Below are positions 1 through 7,646 of a stretch of DNA of 64,000 nt, in pieces (within the stretch, counting starts at the first letter, position 1; each line of letters opens with the position of its first letter). The position numbers were made by a program, and so were the translations under genes. The DNA lies in assembly GCF_004337695.1 (NCBI RefSeq), contig NZ_SJXJ01000012.1:1-64000 (forward strand). Reading direction: 5' to 3'. The notes under the pieces are model-generated. The model was not told the origin of the DNA. It saw only the letters and a list, made by a program, of their open reading frames with translations, and searched no databases. The DNA comes from Tenacibaculum sp. M341 (GTDB lineage: Bacteria; Bacteroidota; Bacteroidia; Flavobacteriales; Flavobacteriaceae).

Positions 1-57
1 GTAATTAATAACTCTGGTAGTATAAATTTTAAAACCTCTAGTGATAATTCCAAGTAA
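1..57 (+). CDS. possible 3' end of an upstream gene (partial)
   Basis: Frame 1 is open from the window edge to a double stop (TAA TAA, 55-60) and reads VINNSGSINFKTSSDNSK. The other two forward frames contain stops. It could be the tail of a protein entering from the left, but 18 codons are too few to prove coding or to name a family. Confidence 0.25.
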   Translation, partial: VINNSGSINFKTSSDNSK

Positions 58-256
58 TAATCTATTTTTTACAAAAATCAACATTCTATTTTAATTCACA
101 CACAACTTTTGGGATTGATCCATTATTTTATTTCCAAGATGAAGAGAATAGAAAAAAGTAATTTTAATGTAGAGGTGTAAGTTTTTGTTTTTTAGAAGGC
201 TATTGTTTTATCTGTAGTAAAGTTTGATGAAATTAATTTAAAAGTGATTAATTTTT

Positions 257-286
257 TTGCGTATTTGTAAAAATGTTGTAGATTTG
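257..286 (+). promoter_or_regulatory. promoter of tRNA-Gln
   Basis: A TTG at 257-259 and TAGATTTG at 279-286, separated by 19 bases, match the Bacteroidota housekeeping sigma consensus (-33 TTG, -7 TAnnTTTG). The tRNA begins 19 bases further on. Apart from this I see nothing I can name in 58-304. Confidence 0.6.
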
Positions 287-304
287 CGGTCTCAAACAAG
301 GTAT

Positions 305-375
305 TGGCCTATGGTGTAATGGTAACACACCGGTTTTTGGTACCGATATTCAAGGTTCGAGTCCTTGTAGGCCAA
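305..375 (+). tRNA. tRNA-Gln, anticodon TTG
   Basis: The acceptor arm TGGCCTA (305-311) pairs with TAGGCCA (368-374), with discriminator A375. The T arm is CAAGG/CCTTG around TTCGAGT (351-367). The anticodon stem CGGT/ACCG (331-334, 342-345) closes the loop TTTTGGT, which places TTG at the anticodon (337-339) and reads Gln CAA/CAG. CCA is not encoded. The fifth anticodon-stem pair (C330, A346) is mismatched. A terminator follows immediately, so this is a single-gene transcript. Confidence 0.95.
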
Positions 376-380
376 CGAAA

Positions 381-408
381 GCTTCTAGATTTTCTAGAGG
401 CTTTTTTG
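381..408 (+). terminator. rho-independent terminator of tRNA-Gln
   Basis: GCTTCTAGA (381-389) pairs with TCTAGAGGC (393-401) through one G-T pair over a 3-base loop, followed by a run of T. It ends the tRNA transcript. I see nothing else in 409-570. Confidence 0.8.
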
Positions 409-570
409 TTTTTAGAAAAACTTCTCTCATTTTTCATAGTATAGCAGTTGTAATAGCAAATCTTATAGCTAAAAGTTAAATGTTTACCATGTTTTTTATA
501 AATAGGTTAAAAAAGAGCGCGATATGGACTGAAAGAAGTGAGTTTTAAAGGGATTATGTTCTGTATACAT

Positions 571-601
571 TTGTTTGGTATAAAATAAGTTCCTATATTT
601 G
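571..601 (+). promoter_or_regulatory. promoter of the rimP-nusA-infB operon
   Basis: TTG (571-573), a 20-base spacer and TATATTTG (594-601) fit the Bacteroidota -33/-7 consensus. The predicted start is near 606, giving a leader of about 55 bases that contains the hairpin at 631-646. Confidence 0.6.
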
Positions 602-630
602 CACAGAATTTCTCAATAATGATGAATGTA

Positions 631-653
631 GGGGACGAAAGTCCCCTCTTTTT
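631..653 (+). promoter_or_regulatory. leader hairpin with U-tract just before rimP
   Basis: GGGGAC (631-636), GAAA loop, GTCCCC (641-646), then TCTTTTT (647-653). This perfect GC-rich 6-bp stem with a GNRA tetraloop and U-tract has the form of an intrinsic terminator, yet it ends 9 bases before the rimP start codon. It could be an attenuator or the binding site of an operon product such as NusA. The structure is seen in the sequence; the regulatory role is inferred. Confidence 0.6.
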
Positions 654-662
654 ATATCTAAA

Positions 663-1124
663 ATGAATCAAGATAGAGTAAAACAATTATTAGAAGAAGC
701 TTTAAGTGAAAATGAATCATTATTTTTGATAGACTTAAAGTTTCTGCCGAATAATAAAATTCAAGTTATAGTTGACGGAGATTCAGGTATTCCCCTGAGT
801 GAGTGTGTGAGGATAAGTAGGAATATTGAGCATAACTTAGATAGAGAAGAAGAAGATTTTTCTCTTGAAGTAACCTCTCCTGATATATCTCATCCATTAA
901 AGGTAAAACGTCAATACAACAAGAATTTAAATAGAATAGTAAAGGTTAAAACGGAAACTCAAGAGTTTGAAGGAACACTGTCTGAAGTTAAAGATGACAG
1001 TATTGTTTTAAAATGGAAAGCAAGAGAGCCGAAACCAATAGGGAAAGGGAAACATACCGTTGAAAAAATGGTAGAAGTTACTTTCGAAGAAATTAAAGAA
1101 GCAAAAGTGAAGATTATTTTTTAA
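663..1124 (+). CDS. rimP: ribosome maturation factor RimP
   Basis: This 153-residue cytoplasmic protein is required for 30S subunit maturation. The N-terminal domain carries the family's 'EVTSPDISHPLK' segment (about residues 78-89), equivalent to the EVSSPGLDRPL motif of other RimP proteins. A C-terminal SH3-like beta domain (KVKTETQEFEGTL, then a basic stretch) follows. The length matches the family. It is the first gene of the conserved rimP-nusA-infB operon, with only 10 bases to nusA. Its ATG lies directly downstream of a terminator-like hairpin, and no Shine-Dalgarno sequence is present, as is usual in the phylum. Confidence 0.95.
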   Translation: MNQDRVKQLLEEALSENESLFLIDLKFLPNNKIQVIVDGDSGIPLSECVRISRNIEHNLDREEEDFSLEVTSPDISHPLKVKRQYNKNLNRIVKVKTETQEFEGTLSEVKDDSIVLKWKAREPKPIGKGKHTVEKMVEVTFEEIKEAKVKIIF

Positions 1125-1134
1125 CAGCAGGAAA

Positions 1135-2391
1135 ATGGAAAACATTGCATTAATTGAGTCATTTTCGGATTTTAAAGACAATAAAAGTATAGACAGGGTA
1201 ACACTAATGTCTATATTAGAAGAGGTGTTTCGTGCGGCATTAAAGCGTAAGTACGGTTCTGATGATAATTTCGATATAATTATAAATCCTGATAAAGGAG
1301 ATTTAGAAATTTGGAGAAACAGAGTTGTAGTAGCAGATGGAATGTCAGAAGATGATAATGAAGAAATAGAATTATCAGAAGCAAGAAAGATAGAGCCTGA
1401 TTTTGAAATCGGAGAAGATGTTTCTGAAGAGGTGAAGTTGATAGATTTAGGAAGAAGATCTATTCTTGCGTTACGTCAGAATTTAATCTCTAAAATACAT
1501 GAGCACGATAGTACAAATGTATTTAAACAGTTTAAAGATTTAGAAGGAGATATTTACAGTGCAGAAGTACACCATATTCGTCACAATGCTGTAATATTAC
1601 TAGATGATGAAGGAAACGAGATTGTTTTACCAAAAACAGAACAAATTCGTTCAGATTTCTTTAGAAAAGGTGATGCTGTTAGAGGAGTTATAAAAAAGGT
1701 AGAGTTAAGAGGAAATAAACCTTCTATAATTTTATCTAGAACGGCTCCTGAATTTTTAGTGAAATTATTTGAGCAGGAAATTCCAGAAGTATTTGATGGT
1801 TTAATTACTATTGAAGGTGTAGCTAGAATTCCTGGAGATAAAGCTAAGATAGCTGTAGATTCTTATGATGATAGAATTGATCCTGTAGGAGCATGTGTCG
1901 GAGTTAAAGGATCTCGTATTCACGGAATTGTTCGTGAATTAGGGAACGAAAATATAGATGTAATAAACTATACAAAAAACGAACAGTTATTCATTGCAAG
2001 AGCATTAAGTCCTGCTAAAGTAACTTCTGTAACTATTCAAAAGTTTGAAGAAGAGAAAAATGGTAAGAAAGGAAGAGTAAATGTTTTATTGAAACCAGAA
2101 GAAGTATCTAAAGCAATAGGTAGATCTGGTGTTAACATTAGATTAGCAAGTCAATTAACAGGTTACGAAATAGATGTTCAAAGAGAAGGTTTAGAAGAAG
2201 AAGATGTAGAGTTAACAGAATTCTCTGATGAAATAGAAGCATGGGTAATTGAAGAATTCAAGAAGATTGGTTTAGATACAGCGAAGAGTGTATTAGATAA
2301 AGACATCACTGAGCTAGTAAAAAGAACCGATTTAGAAGAAGAAACAATTATAGAAGTTCAGCGAATTTTAAGAGAAGAATTCGAGGAATAA
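1135..2391 (+). CDS. nusA: transcription termination/antitermination factor NusA
   Basis: This is the RNA polymerase-associated elongation factor controlling pausing, termination and antitermination. In its 418 residues there is an N-terminal polymerase-binding domain (1 to about 130), an S1 domain (about 137-200), a KH1 domain with 'VGVKGSRIHGIV' and a KH2 domain with 'AIGRSGVNIRLASQL'. It is shorter than the E. coli protein (495 aa) because it lacks the C-terminal acidic repeats, which is normal outside Gammaproteobacteria. It lies between rimP and infB in the standard order. The tail after KH2 is strongly acidic. Confidence 0.96.
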   Translation: MENIALIESFSDFKDNKSIDRVTLMSILEEVFRAALKRKYGSDDNFDIIINPDKGDLEIWRNRVVVADGMSEDDNEEIELSEARKIEPDFEIGEDVSEEVKLIDLGRRSILALRQNLISKIHEHDSTNVFKQFKDLEGDIYSAEVHHIRHNAVILLDDEGNEIVLPKTEQIRSDFFRKGDAVRGVIKKVELRGNKPSIILSRTAPEFLVKLFEQEIPEVFDGLITIEGVARIPGDKAKIAVDSYDDRIDPVGACVGVKGSRIHGIVRELGNENIDVINYTKNEQLFIARALSPAKVTSVTIQKFEEEKNGKKGRVNVLLKPEEVSKAIGRSGVNIRLASQLTGYEIDVQREGLEEEDVELTEFSDEIEAWVIEEFKKIGLDTAKSVLDKDITELVKRTDLEEETIIEVQRILREEFEE

Positions 2392-2435
2392 GAATAAAAT
2401 TAATAGGGTTTTTCGATGCCTTTAAATCGAAGTTT

Positions 2436-2461
2436 AAATAAGTTTTTTAACAAACTTATTT
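2436..2461. repeat. perfect inverted repeat between nusA and infB
   Basis: AAATAAGTTT (2436-2445) and AAACTTATTT (2452-2461) form a perfect 10-bp stem with a 6-base loop in the 97-base gap between nusA and infB. There is no long T-run, so it is not a classic terminator. It may be an mRNA processing or pausing site within the operon, or an AT-rich operator. Confidence 0.55.
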
Positions 2462-2488
2462 GTAATAAAAGAAGTATAATAACTATTT

Positions 2489-5425
2489 ATGGCTGAAGCT
2501 AAAACATTAAGACTAAACAGAGTTTTAAGAGAATTAAATATCTCTTTAGACCGAGCAGTAGAACACTTGGCAAAAAATGGTCACGAAATCGAAGCAAGAC
2601 CTACGACTAAGATTTCTGATACAGAATATCGAGTGCTTTTAGACGGTTTTCAAACAGATAAGTCTAAGAAGGTTGCATCTAAAGAGGTAAGCGAAGAAAA
2701 GCGAAAAGAGAAAGAGGAAATTCGCAAACGATTAGAAGCAGAACAAGAGGCTAAGAGAGCTGAGGAGGTTAAGAAGCAAGAGGTACTTAAGGCAAAGTCA
2801 GAAAAACTACAGTTAAAAACTGTGGGGAAAATAGATATTAATAAATCAAAACCTGTAAAAAAGGAAGAGCAGCCTAAAGTAGAAAAGACTCCAGAAAAGA
2901 AAGAAGAGAAGGTTGTGACTCCACCACCAGTTGTGGAAGAAAAGAAAGAAGACAAGGTTGAGAAAAAAGCACAACCAAGAAAACCTCTTGTAGAATTAAG
3001 AGGTCCTAAAATTATATCTACAATTAAGCAGCCTATTTCTAACAAAAAGAAAGAAGAGCCTAAAAAAGAGGTGAAGCAAACTCCTAAAAAGGAGGAGCCA
3101 AAACCAGTGGCTCAACAACAAAAAAAGCAAGCTCCAAAGGAAATTACTCCAGAGAATGCTGAAAAAATTAAAACGAAGTATCAAAAGCTTGATGGTCCTA
3201 AAATGACAGGTCAAAAAATTGATTTAAAACAATTTGAAAGACCTAAAAAGAAGAAACCTGAAGCAAAAGATAATAAAGACGCAGACAAGAGAAAGCGTAG
3301 AAGAATCTCTAAGCCTGGTACTGGAAATAATAACCAAGGAAACAACACTCAAGGAAACAGAGGTGGTGGACAAGGTAATAACAGAGGCGGCGGTCAAGGA
3401 AATCGTGGCGGTGGTCAAGGAAACCGAGGAGGTCAAGGAAATAACCGTGGCGGTCAAGGTGGTAACAGAAGAGGTAACAATAGAAGAGGTAACTTCAGAA
3501 GACCAGAGGTTAAGAAGGAAGAGCTTACAGAAGCAGAAATCCAAAAACAAGTAAGAGAAACTCTTGAAAAGCTTCAAGGGAAATCTAATAAAGGTAAGGG
3601 AGCTAAGTATCGTAGAGAGAAAAGAGACCAACACCGTCAGCAAGCTGAGGCAGAAATGCAAGCAGCTCAAGAAAAAGTACTTAAAGTAACAGAGTTTGTT
3701 ACTGTAAGTGAGGTAGCTACCATGATGGATAAACCTGTTACAGATATTATTTCTGCATGTATGATGTTAGGAATGATGGTAACAATGAATCAGCGTTTAG
3801 ATGCTGAAACACTTAAAATTGTTGCTGAAGAATTCAACTATAAAGTAGAGTTCGTTGGTGCAGAAGTGGAAGAGTCTATTGAAGAGGTAGAAGATAAACC
3901 TGAAGATTTATTACCTCGTGCTCCAATTATTACAGTAATGGGACACGTTGATCACGGTAAAACATCGTTATTAGACTACGTTCGTAAGGCAAATGTAATT
4001 GCTGGAGAAAGTGGAGGTATCACACAGCATATTGGTGCTTACAGTGTAACTTTAGAAGATGGTCAAAAGATAGCCTTCTTAGATACACCAGGTCACGAGG
4101 CCTTTACAGCAATGCGTGCTCGTGGTGCACAAGTTACCGATTTAGTAATTATTGTAATTGCTGCGGATGATGATGTAATGCCACAAACAAAAGAAGCAAT
4201 TTCTCACGCTCAGGCAGCCAATGTACCTATCGTTTTTGCGATAAACAAGGTTGATAAGCCTAATGCGAATCCAGATAATATTAAAACACAACTTTCTTCT
4301 ATGAATTTATTAGTAGAAGATTGGGGAGGAAACATTCAATCTCAAGATATTTCTGCTAAAACAGGACAAGGAGTTGAAGAGTTACTAGAAAAAGTGTTAT
4401 TAGAAGCAGAAGTATTAGAATTAAAAGCGAATCCAGAAAAGAAAGCTATTGGTACTGTAGTAGAAGCTCAGTTAGATAAAGGTAGAGGATACGTTTCAAC
4501 AATATTAGTACAAGCAGGAACTTTACGTATTGGTGATTACTTATTAGCAGGTAAGCACAGTGGTAAGGTAAGAGCAATGTTTGATGAGCGTGGTAATAAA
4601 GTAAAAGAGGCAGGACCTTCAACACCAGTATCTATTTTAGGTTTAGATGGTGCTCCTCAAGCAGGTGATAAGTTTAATGTATTTGAAGACGAAAGAGAAG
4701 CAAAACAAATTGCGGCTAAGCGTTCTCAATTACAACGTGAGCAGTCTGTAAGAACTCAGAAAACATTAACATTAGACGAAATCGGTCGTCGTATTGCATT
4801 AGGAGACTTCAAAGAGTTAAATATCATCTTAAAAGGAGATGTGGATGGTTCGGTAGAAGCATTAACAGATTCTTTCCAGAAGTTATCTACTGAAGAAATC
4901 CAAGTTAACATACTTCATAAAGGAGTAGGAGCAATTACTGAATCTGATGTATTATTAGCATCAGCATCTGATGCAATTATTATCGGATTTAACGTAAGAC
5001 CTCAGTCAAATGCAAGAATGATAGCAGATAGAGAAGAAGTTGATATTAGAACTTACTCAATTATCTATGATGCTATTAATGACCTTAAAGATGCAATGGA
5101 AGGGATGTTATCTCCTGAAATGAAAGAAGAGGTTATTGGTAATGTTGAAATTAGAGAAGTTTATAAGATTTCTAAGATTGGAAACATTGCAGGTTGTATG
5201 GTAATGAGTGGTAGAATTACAAGAGACGCTAATATCCGTATCATTAGAGAAGGTATTGTAGTTCATGATGGAGAATTAGCTTCATTGAAACGTTTCAAAG
5301 ACGATGTTAAGGAAGTTAAGAAAGGATACGATTGTGGTTTACAAATTAAGAACTACAATGATATCAAAGAGAATGATGTTATAGAAGCTTACATTGAAGT
5401 TGCTGTTAAAAAGAAACTGAAGTAA
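2489..5425 (+). CDS. infB: translation initiation factor IF-2
   Basis: This GTPase delivers initiator fMet-tRNA to the 30S subunit. The order of its 978 residues is: an N-terminal IF2_N module (1-60), a long Lys/Glu-rich charged linker (60-270), a Gly/Asn/Arg-rich low-complexity stretch (about 278-338), a second IF2_N-like module (about 400-450), a G domain with GHVDHGKT (485-492), DTPGHEAF and NKVD, then domains II-IV. The conserved part is complete to the C-terminus. The transcript ends at the terminator at 5451. A decayed second copy of the 3' end lies 226 bases downstream. Confidence 0.97.
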   Translation: MAEAKTLRLNRVLRELNISLDRAVEHLAKNGHEIEARPTTKISDTEYRVLLDGFQTDKSKKVASKEVSEEKRKEKEEIRKRLEAEQEAKRAEEVKKQEVLKAKSEKLQLKTVGKIDINKSKPVKKEEQPKVEKTPEKKEEKVVTPPPVVEEKKEDKVEKKAQPRKPLVELRGPKIISTIKQPISNKKKEEPKKEVKQTPKKEEPKPVAQQQKKQAPKEITPENAEKIKTKYQKLDGPKMTGQKIDLKQFERPKKKKPEAKDNKDADKRKRRRISKPGTGNNNQGNNTQGNRGGGQGNNRGGGQGNRGGGQGNRGGQGNNRGGQGGNRRGNNRRGNFRRPEVKKEELTEAEIQKQVRETLEKLQGKSNKGKGAKYRREKRDQHRQQAEAEMQAAQEKVLKVTEFVTVSEVATMMDKPVTDIISACMMLGMMVTMNQRLDAETLKIVAEEFNYKVEFVGAEVEESIEEVEDKPEDLLPRAPIITVMGHVDHGKTSLLDYVRKANVIAGESGGITQHIGAYSVTLEDGQKIAFLDTPGHEAFTAMRARGAQVTDLVIIVIAADDDVMPQTKEAISHAQAANVPIVFAINKVDKPNANPDNIKTQLSSMNLLVEDWGGNIQSQDISAKTGQGVEELLEKVLLEAEVLELKANPEKKAIGTVVEAQLDKGRGYVSTILVQAGTLRIGDYLLAGKHSGKVRAMFDERGNKVKEAGPSTPVSILGLDGAPQAGDKFNVFEDEREAKQIAAKRSQLQREQSVRTQKTLTLDEIGRRIALGDFKELNIILKGDVDGSVEALTDSFQKLSTEEIQVNILHKGVGAITESDVLLASASDAIIIGFNVRPQSNARMIADREEVDIRTYSIIYDAINDLKDAMEGMLSPEMKEEVIGNVEIREVYKISKIGNIAGCMVMSGRITRDANIRIIREGIVVHDGELASLKRFKDDVKEVKKGYDCGLQIKNYNDIKENDVIEAYIEVAVKKKLK
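3322..3502 (+). repeat. Gly/Arg/Asn/Gln-rich coding repeat in the IF-2 linker
   Basis: Degenerate units of 9 to 18 bases encode short peptides of the types QGNRGG, GGGQGNN and RRGN in the reading frame of infB. The encoded stretch resembles eukaryotic RGG boxes, which bind RNA, and is probably disordered. The copies vary in synonymous codons, so the repeat appears to be maintained at the protein level. Confidence 0.7.
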
Positions 5426-5450
5426 GATTTTTATAAAATAATATAAGATG

Positions 5451-5485
5451 AAAGCCTGTTAATAATAAATATTAACAGGCTTTTT
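5451..5485 (+). terminator. terminator of the rimP-nusA-infB operon
   Basis: AAAGCCTGTTAAT (5451-5463) pairs perfectly with ATTAACAGGCTTT (5471-5483), with the T-run at 5481-5485. It starts 26 bases after the infB stop codon and is duplicated at 5807-5836. Confidence 0.9.
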
Positions 5486-5650
5486 AAGTTAAAAGATTAA
5501 CGTTTGAATATATTTAGTGATTTAACAAGTTTTTAATATGTAAAACAGTTGTTGATATTACAATTGATTGTCCATGTTTTTAATATAGAGACCAATTTAG
5601 TTGAGTCTATTTTATCTATAAGTAAGTTTACATATTATATGTTTTTAATT

Positions 5651-5806
5651 GGTGAAATTTAATATCCTTATTATTGTTAAATAGTTGTAGTGTATTATGG
5701 AGAATTAGCTTCTTTAAAGTGTTTAACGATGATGTTATAGAAGCTTACATTGAAGTTGTTGTTAAAAAGAAACTGAAGTAAGATTTTTATAAAATAATAT
5801 AAGATA
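5651..5806 (+). pseudogene. decayed second copy of the infB 3' end
   Basis: 5661-5709 aligns with infB 5231-5280 with many substitutions and one missing base. 5728-5806 is nearly identical to infB 5374-5450, including the last codons, the TAA stop and the 3' untranslated sequence. About 60 bases corresponding to infB 5310-5370 are deleted, with the join at a short GATGTTA-like repeat present at both ends of the deletion. There is no usable start. Such a tail is expected from a tandem duplication or from an element that inserted at the end of infB and brought or left behind another infB end. Confidence 0.85.
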
Positions 5807-5836
5807 AAAGCCTGTTAATAAACATTAACAGGCTTT
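5807..5836 (+). terminator. duplicated copy of the infB terminator
   Basis: AAAGCCTGTTAAT (5807-5819) pairs with ATTAACAGGCTTT (5824-5836). It has the same stem as the terminator at 5451, with a shorter loop and a weaker T-run. It belongs to the decayed infB tail and could still stop read-through. In the surrounding gaps 5486-5650 and 5841-5986 I see only an AT-rich hairpin (about 5919-5956) that may end dps transcription from the other strand. Confidence 0.75.
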
Positions 5837-5986
5837 CTGATTAAATGGATGCTAGCATTTAAAAATGGATAACACCCACACGTAATTGGGGGACATTACA
5901 AAATCATTTTTAGTACTTAAAATAGAAATAGTTGTAATTACTAATACTTCTATTTTCATCCATTTTTAATTGTTGCTATCTAAATT

Positions 5987-6490
5987 TTATGATAGTACTA
6001 TATCTGCTTTCAGTTGTTGTACTTTAGCTTTAGTCCAAGCATTTAACATCCAACTTTTCTTTTCTAAATCTTTAATATATCCACCAATTAAATCTATTGT
6101 ACCTTCATCTTTTACCTTTCCGGCTTTATCTATAATTAAGTTCATTTGGTATAGTAATTTCTTATGATCATCTAACAGAATAAATATCATATCTCTGTCA
6201 GTTTGAAAAGGAGAAGTTTCCGAAATGGAAGCAATCTTTAAATATCTACTATATCTACTTACTGGGTGGAATTGTAGCGTAAGTATTCGTTCTGCAATTT
6301 CATCAATCTTTACTCTTGCATCTTTATACATGTCTTCAAATTGATCATGTAAATCAAAGAAATTTTCTCCTACGATATTCCAGTGGAAATTTCTTAATTT
6401 TTGATAATAGACATGATAATCGGCTAATAATTGATTTAATTCTTTTGCTATTGTTAAGTTTTCTTCTTTATTTCTAGTTAAATAATTCAT
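5987..6490 (-). CDS. dps: Dps family ferritin-like DNA-protection protein
   Basis: This 167-residue four-helix protein of the Dps/ferritin-like family forms dodecamers that oxidise and store iron and protect DNA from peroxide. The intersubunit ferroxidase residues align with the family: H36, H48, E52, D63 and E67 (E. coli H51, H63, D67, D78, E82, with the same spacing), including the typical 'NFHWNI' segment. It lacks the long basic N-terminal tail of E. coli Dps, so direct DNA binding is uncertain. It is a stand-alone gene on the minus strand in the poorly conserved region after infB. Confidence 0.9.
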   Translation of the reverse strand: MNYLTRNKEENLTIAKELNQLLADYHVYYQKLRNFHWNIVGENFFDLHDQFEDMYKDARVKIDEIAERILTLQFHPVSRYSRYLKIASISETSPFQTDRDMIFILLDDHKKLLYQMNLIIDKAGKVKDEGTIDLIGGYIKDLEKKSWMLNAWTKAKVQQLKADIVLS

Positions 6491-6582
6491 GTTTAGTATT
6501 TTAATTTTATATTAATGTTATGTTGAACAAACTGTGTTGAGTTTGTATAATTCAATCTCTATTTAGAGAGTTAATAAAAAAA

Positions 6583-7086
6583 TTAGAATATTTCAGTCAT
6601 TATTAATAACTCAGACTCAAGGTTTTCTTCATCTACAGTAGAAATGATAAAATTTCTATCATCATTTAACATTACTTTACCAGTAAATTCTTTAGGAGTG
6701 ACTAGTGTTGAAACTTCGTAAGATAAAATTTTTGGTTCGTTGTGATAAATACCTTGTAATGAATTGTCTTTTCCTAACTTGTAAGAAACTATATATGCTT
6801 CATCATAATTTTTATCTCTATCATTATCAGTCATTACAATTTTTACTACTTCAGTAGCAGTATCAATTCGATCTTGATTTAATTTGTAGCGATCTTTTTC
6901 ATCAAATTTTACATCTTGTTCTCTTAATGTAATAATTTTTTGCTTTTTAGAAGTTCATTTGTTGTTTTCAAAGACTTTAATTTTTTCAATTTCTGTGGTT
7001 TTAATGAAATCAGATTTTAAAGCATCTTGTTGAGAAAATAAAGTTCCGATTCCGAATAGTGTACCTATTAATATTGTTTTGTTCAT
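6583..7086 (-). pseudogene. small secreted protein interrupted by an in-frame TGA
   Basis: Reading from ATG 7084-7086, codons 1-43 encode a signal peptide (ending near FSQQ) and a Lys/Glu-rich start. Codon 44 is TGA (6955-6957), and the same frame then continues without a break to the stop at 6583. The 83-residue open part from the internal ATG at 6834 lacks an export signal and is unlikely to be the native protein. The frame is otherwise intact, so a single recent nonsense mutation (from CGA, AGA or TGG), a sequencing error or read-through would all explain it. A TAATTTTG -7 element lies upstream on this strand (7170-7177). I do not recognise the family. Confidence 0.6.
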
Positions 7087-7344
7087 AATATAAGTTTTAA
7101 TTAAAAGTATTTTCTTTAAAGATGCATACTACTTTACATCATTGATTGTATTATTAAATAAATACACTACAAAATTACTAGATGTATAGGCTTTGGTTTA
7201 GCTCAATACATTTTAAGCTTAACTCATTTAGTAAATAGGTTTTTAAGTTTTACTTTTTTATGAAAAGAGCTAAGATTAAAATTGTAAAAGTCAATTGGTT
7301 ATGTTTTTTTGTGTAGTTTATAATGAAACAAATAAAACACATAT

Positions 7345-7501
7345 CATGAAAATTAATAAGTATTTAAAGACAAGAAGAAGAAGAGCTAAGCCTTTTAAGC
7401 AGAAGTATAGTTCAGCAAAAAATATAATTATCAAATTAGGTATCGCAACATTGTTTATATATATAGTATTGGCAATTATTCTAGTCAACATTGAAATTTG
7501 A
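7345..7501 (+). CDS. small single-pass membrane protein, unknown
   Basis: The ORF encodes 51 residues: a strongly basic N-terminus (TRRRRAKPFKQK), then one hydrophobic helix (about residues 30-48) ending near the C-terminus. By the positive-inside rule the basic end is cytoplasmic. I chose the ATG at 7345 over the upstream TTG at 7295, because the 5' extension is hydrophobic and less plausible. It has no operon partner, lies 145 bases before the large surface gene cluster, and belongs to no family I recognise. Confidence 0.4.
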
Positions 7502-7606
7502 TAGTACATGCTATTTACAAAAAACTGTTTTTTAATATTTAGAAAGTATTTACGAAAATAGATTAAAAGGTATCACATATAGGTTAGCGGATTAAATAGG
7601 AGTGAA

Positions 7607-7625
7607 TGTACTGTAATATTGTACA
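7607..7625 (+). promoter_or_regulatory. candidate -7 element inside a short inverted repeat before the surface/toxin cluster
   Basis: TGTAC (7607-7611) and GTACA (7621-7625) are inverted arms around TAATATTG (7614-7621), which matches TAnnTTTG except for one base. The first gene starts 21 bases downstream. No clear TTG lies at -33, so an activator may be needed. This is a weak prediction. Confidence 0.35.
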
Positions 7626-7646
7626 CTAATTAATCAACTAGGTTTT

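Noticed and set aside
3322-3502. Repeat array that might be a CRISPR
   Set aside because: The units are 9-18 bases, degenerate and in frame within infB, without spacers of equal length.
3224-3670. Long reading frames on both strands across the IF-2 linker
   Set aside because: They are shadows caused by the repeated Lys/Glu and Gly/Arg codons of infB; the main frame fully explains the region.
7295-7344. TTG start for the small membrane protein
   Set aside because: The extension is hydrophobic and not typical; the ATG at 7345 gives a basic N-terminus and one helix.
5486-7644. Integrase, transposase or attachment site to explain the insertion
   Set aside because: I found no such gene or clear direct repeat other than the infB tail, so the insertion stays an inference.
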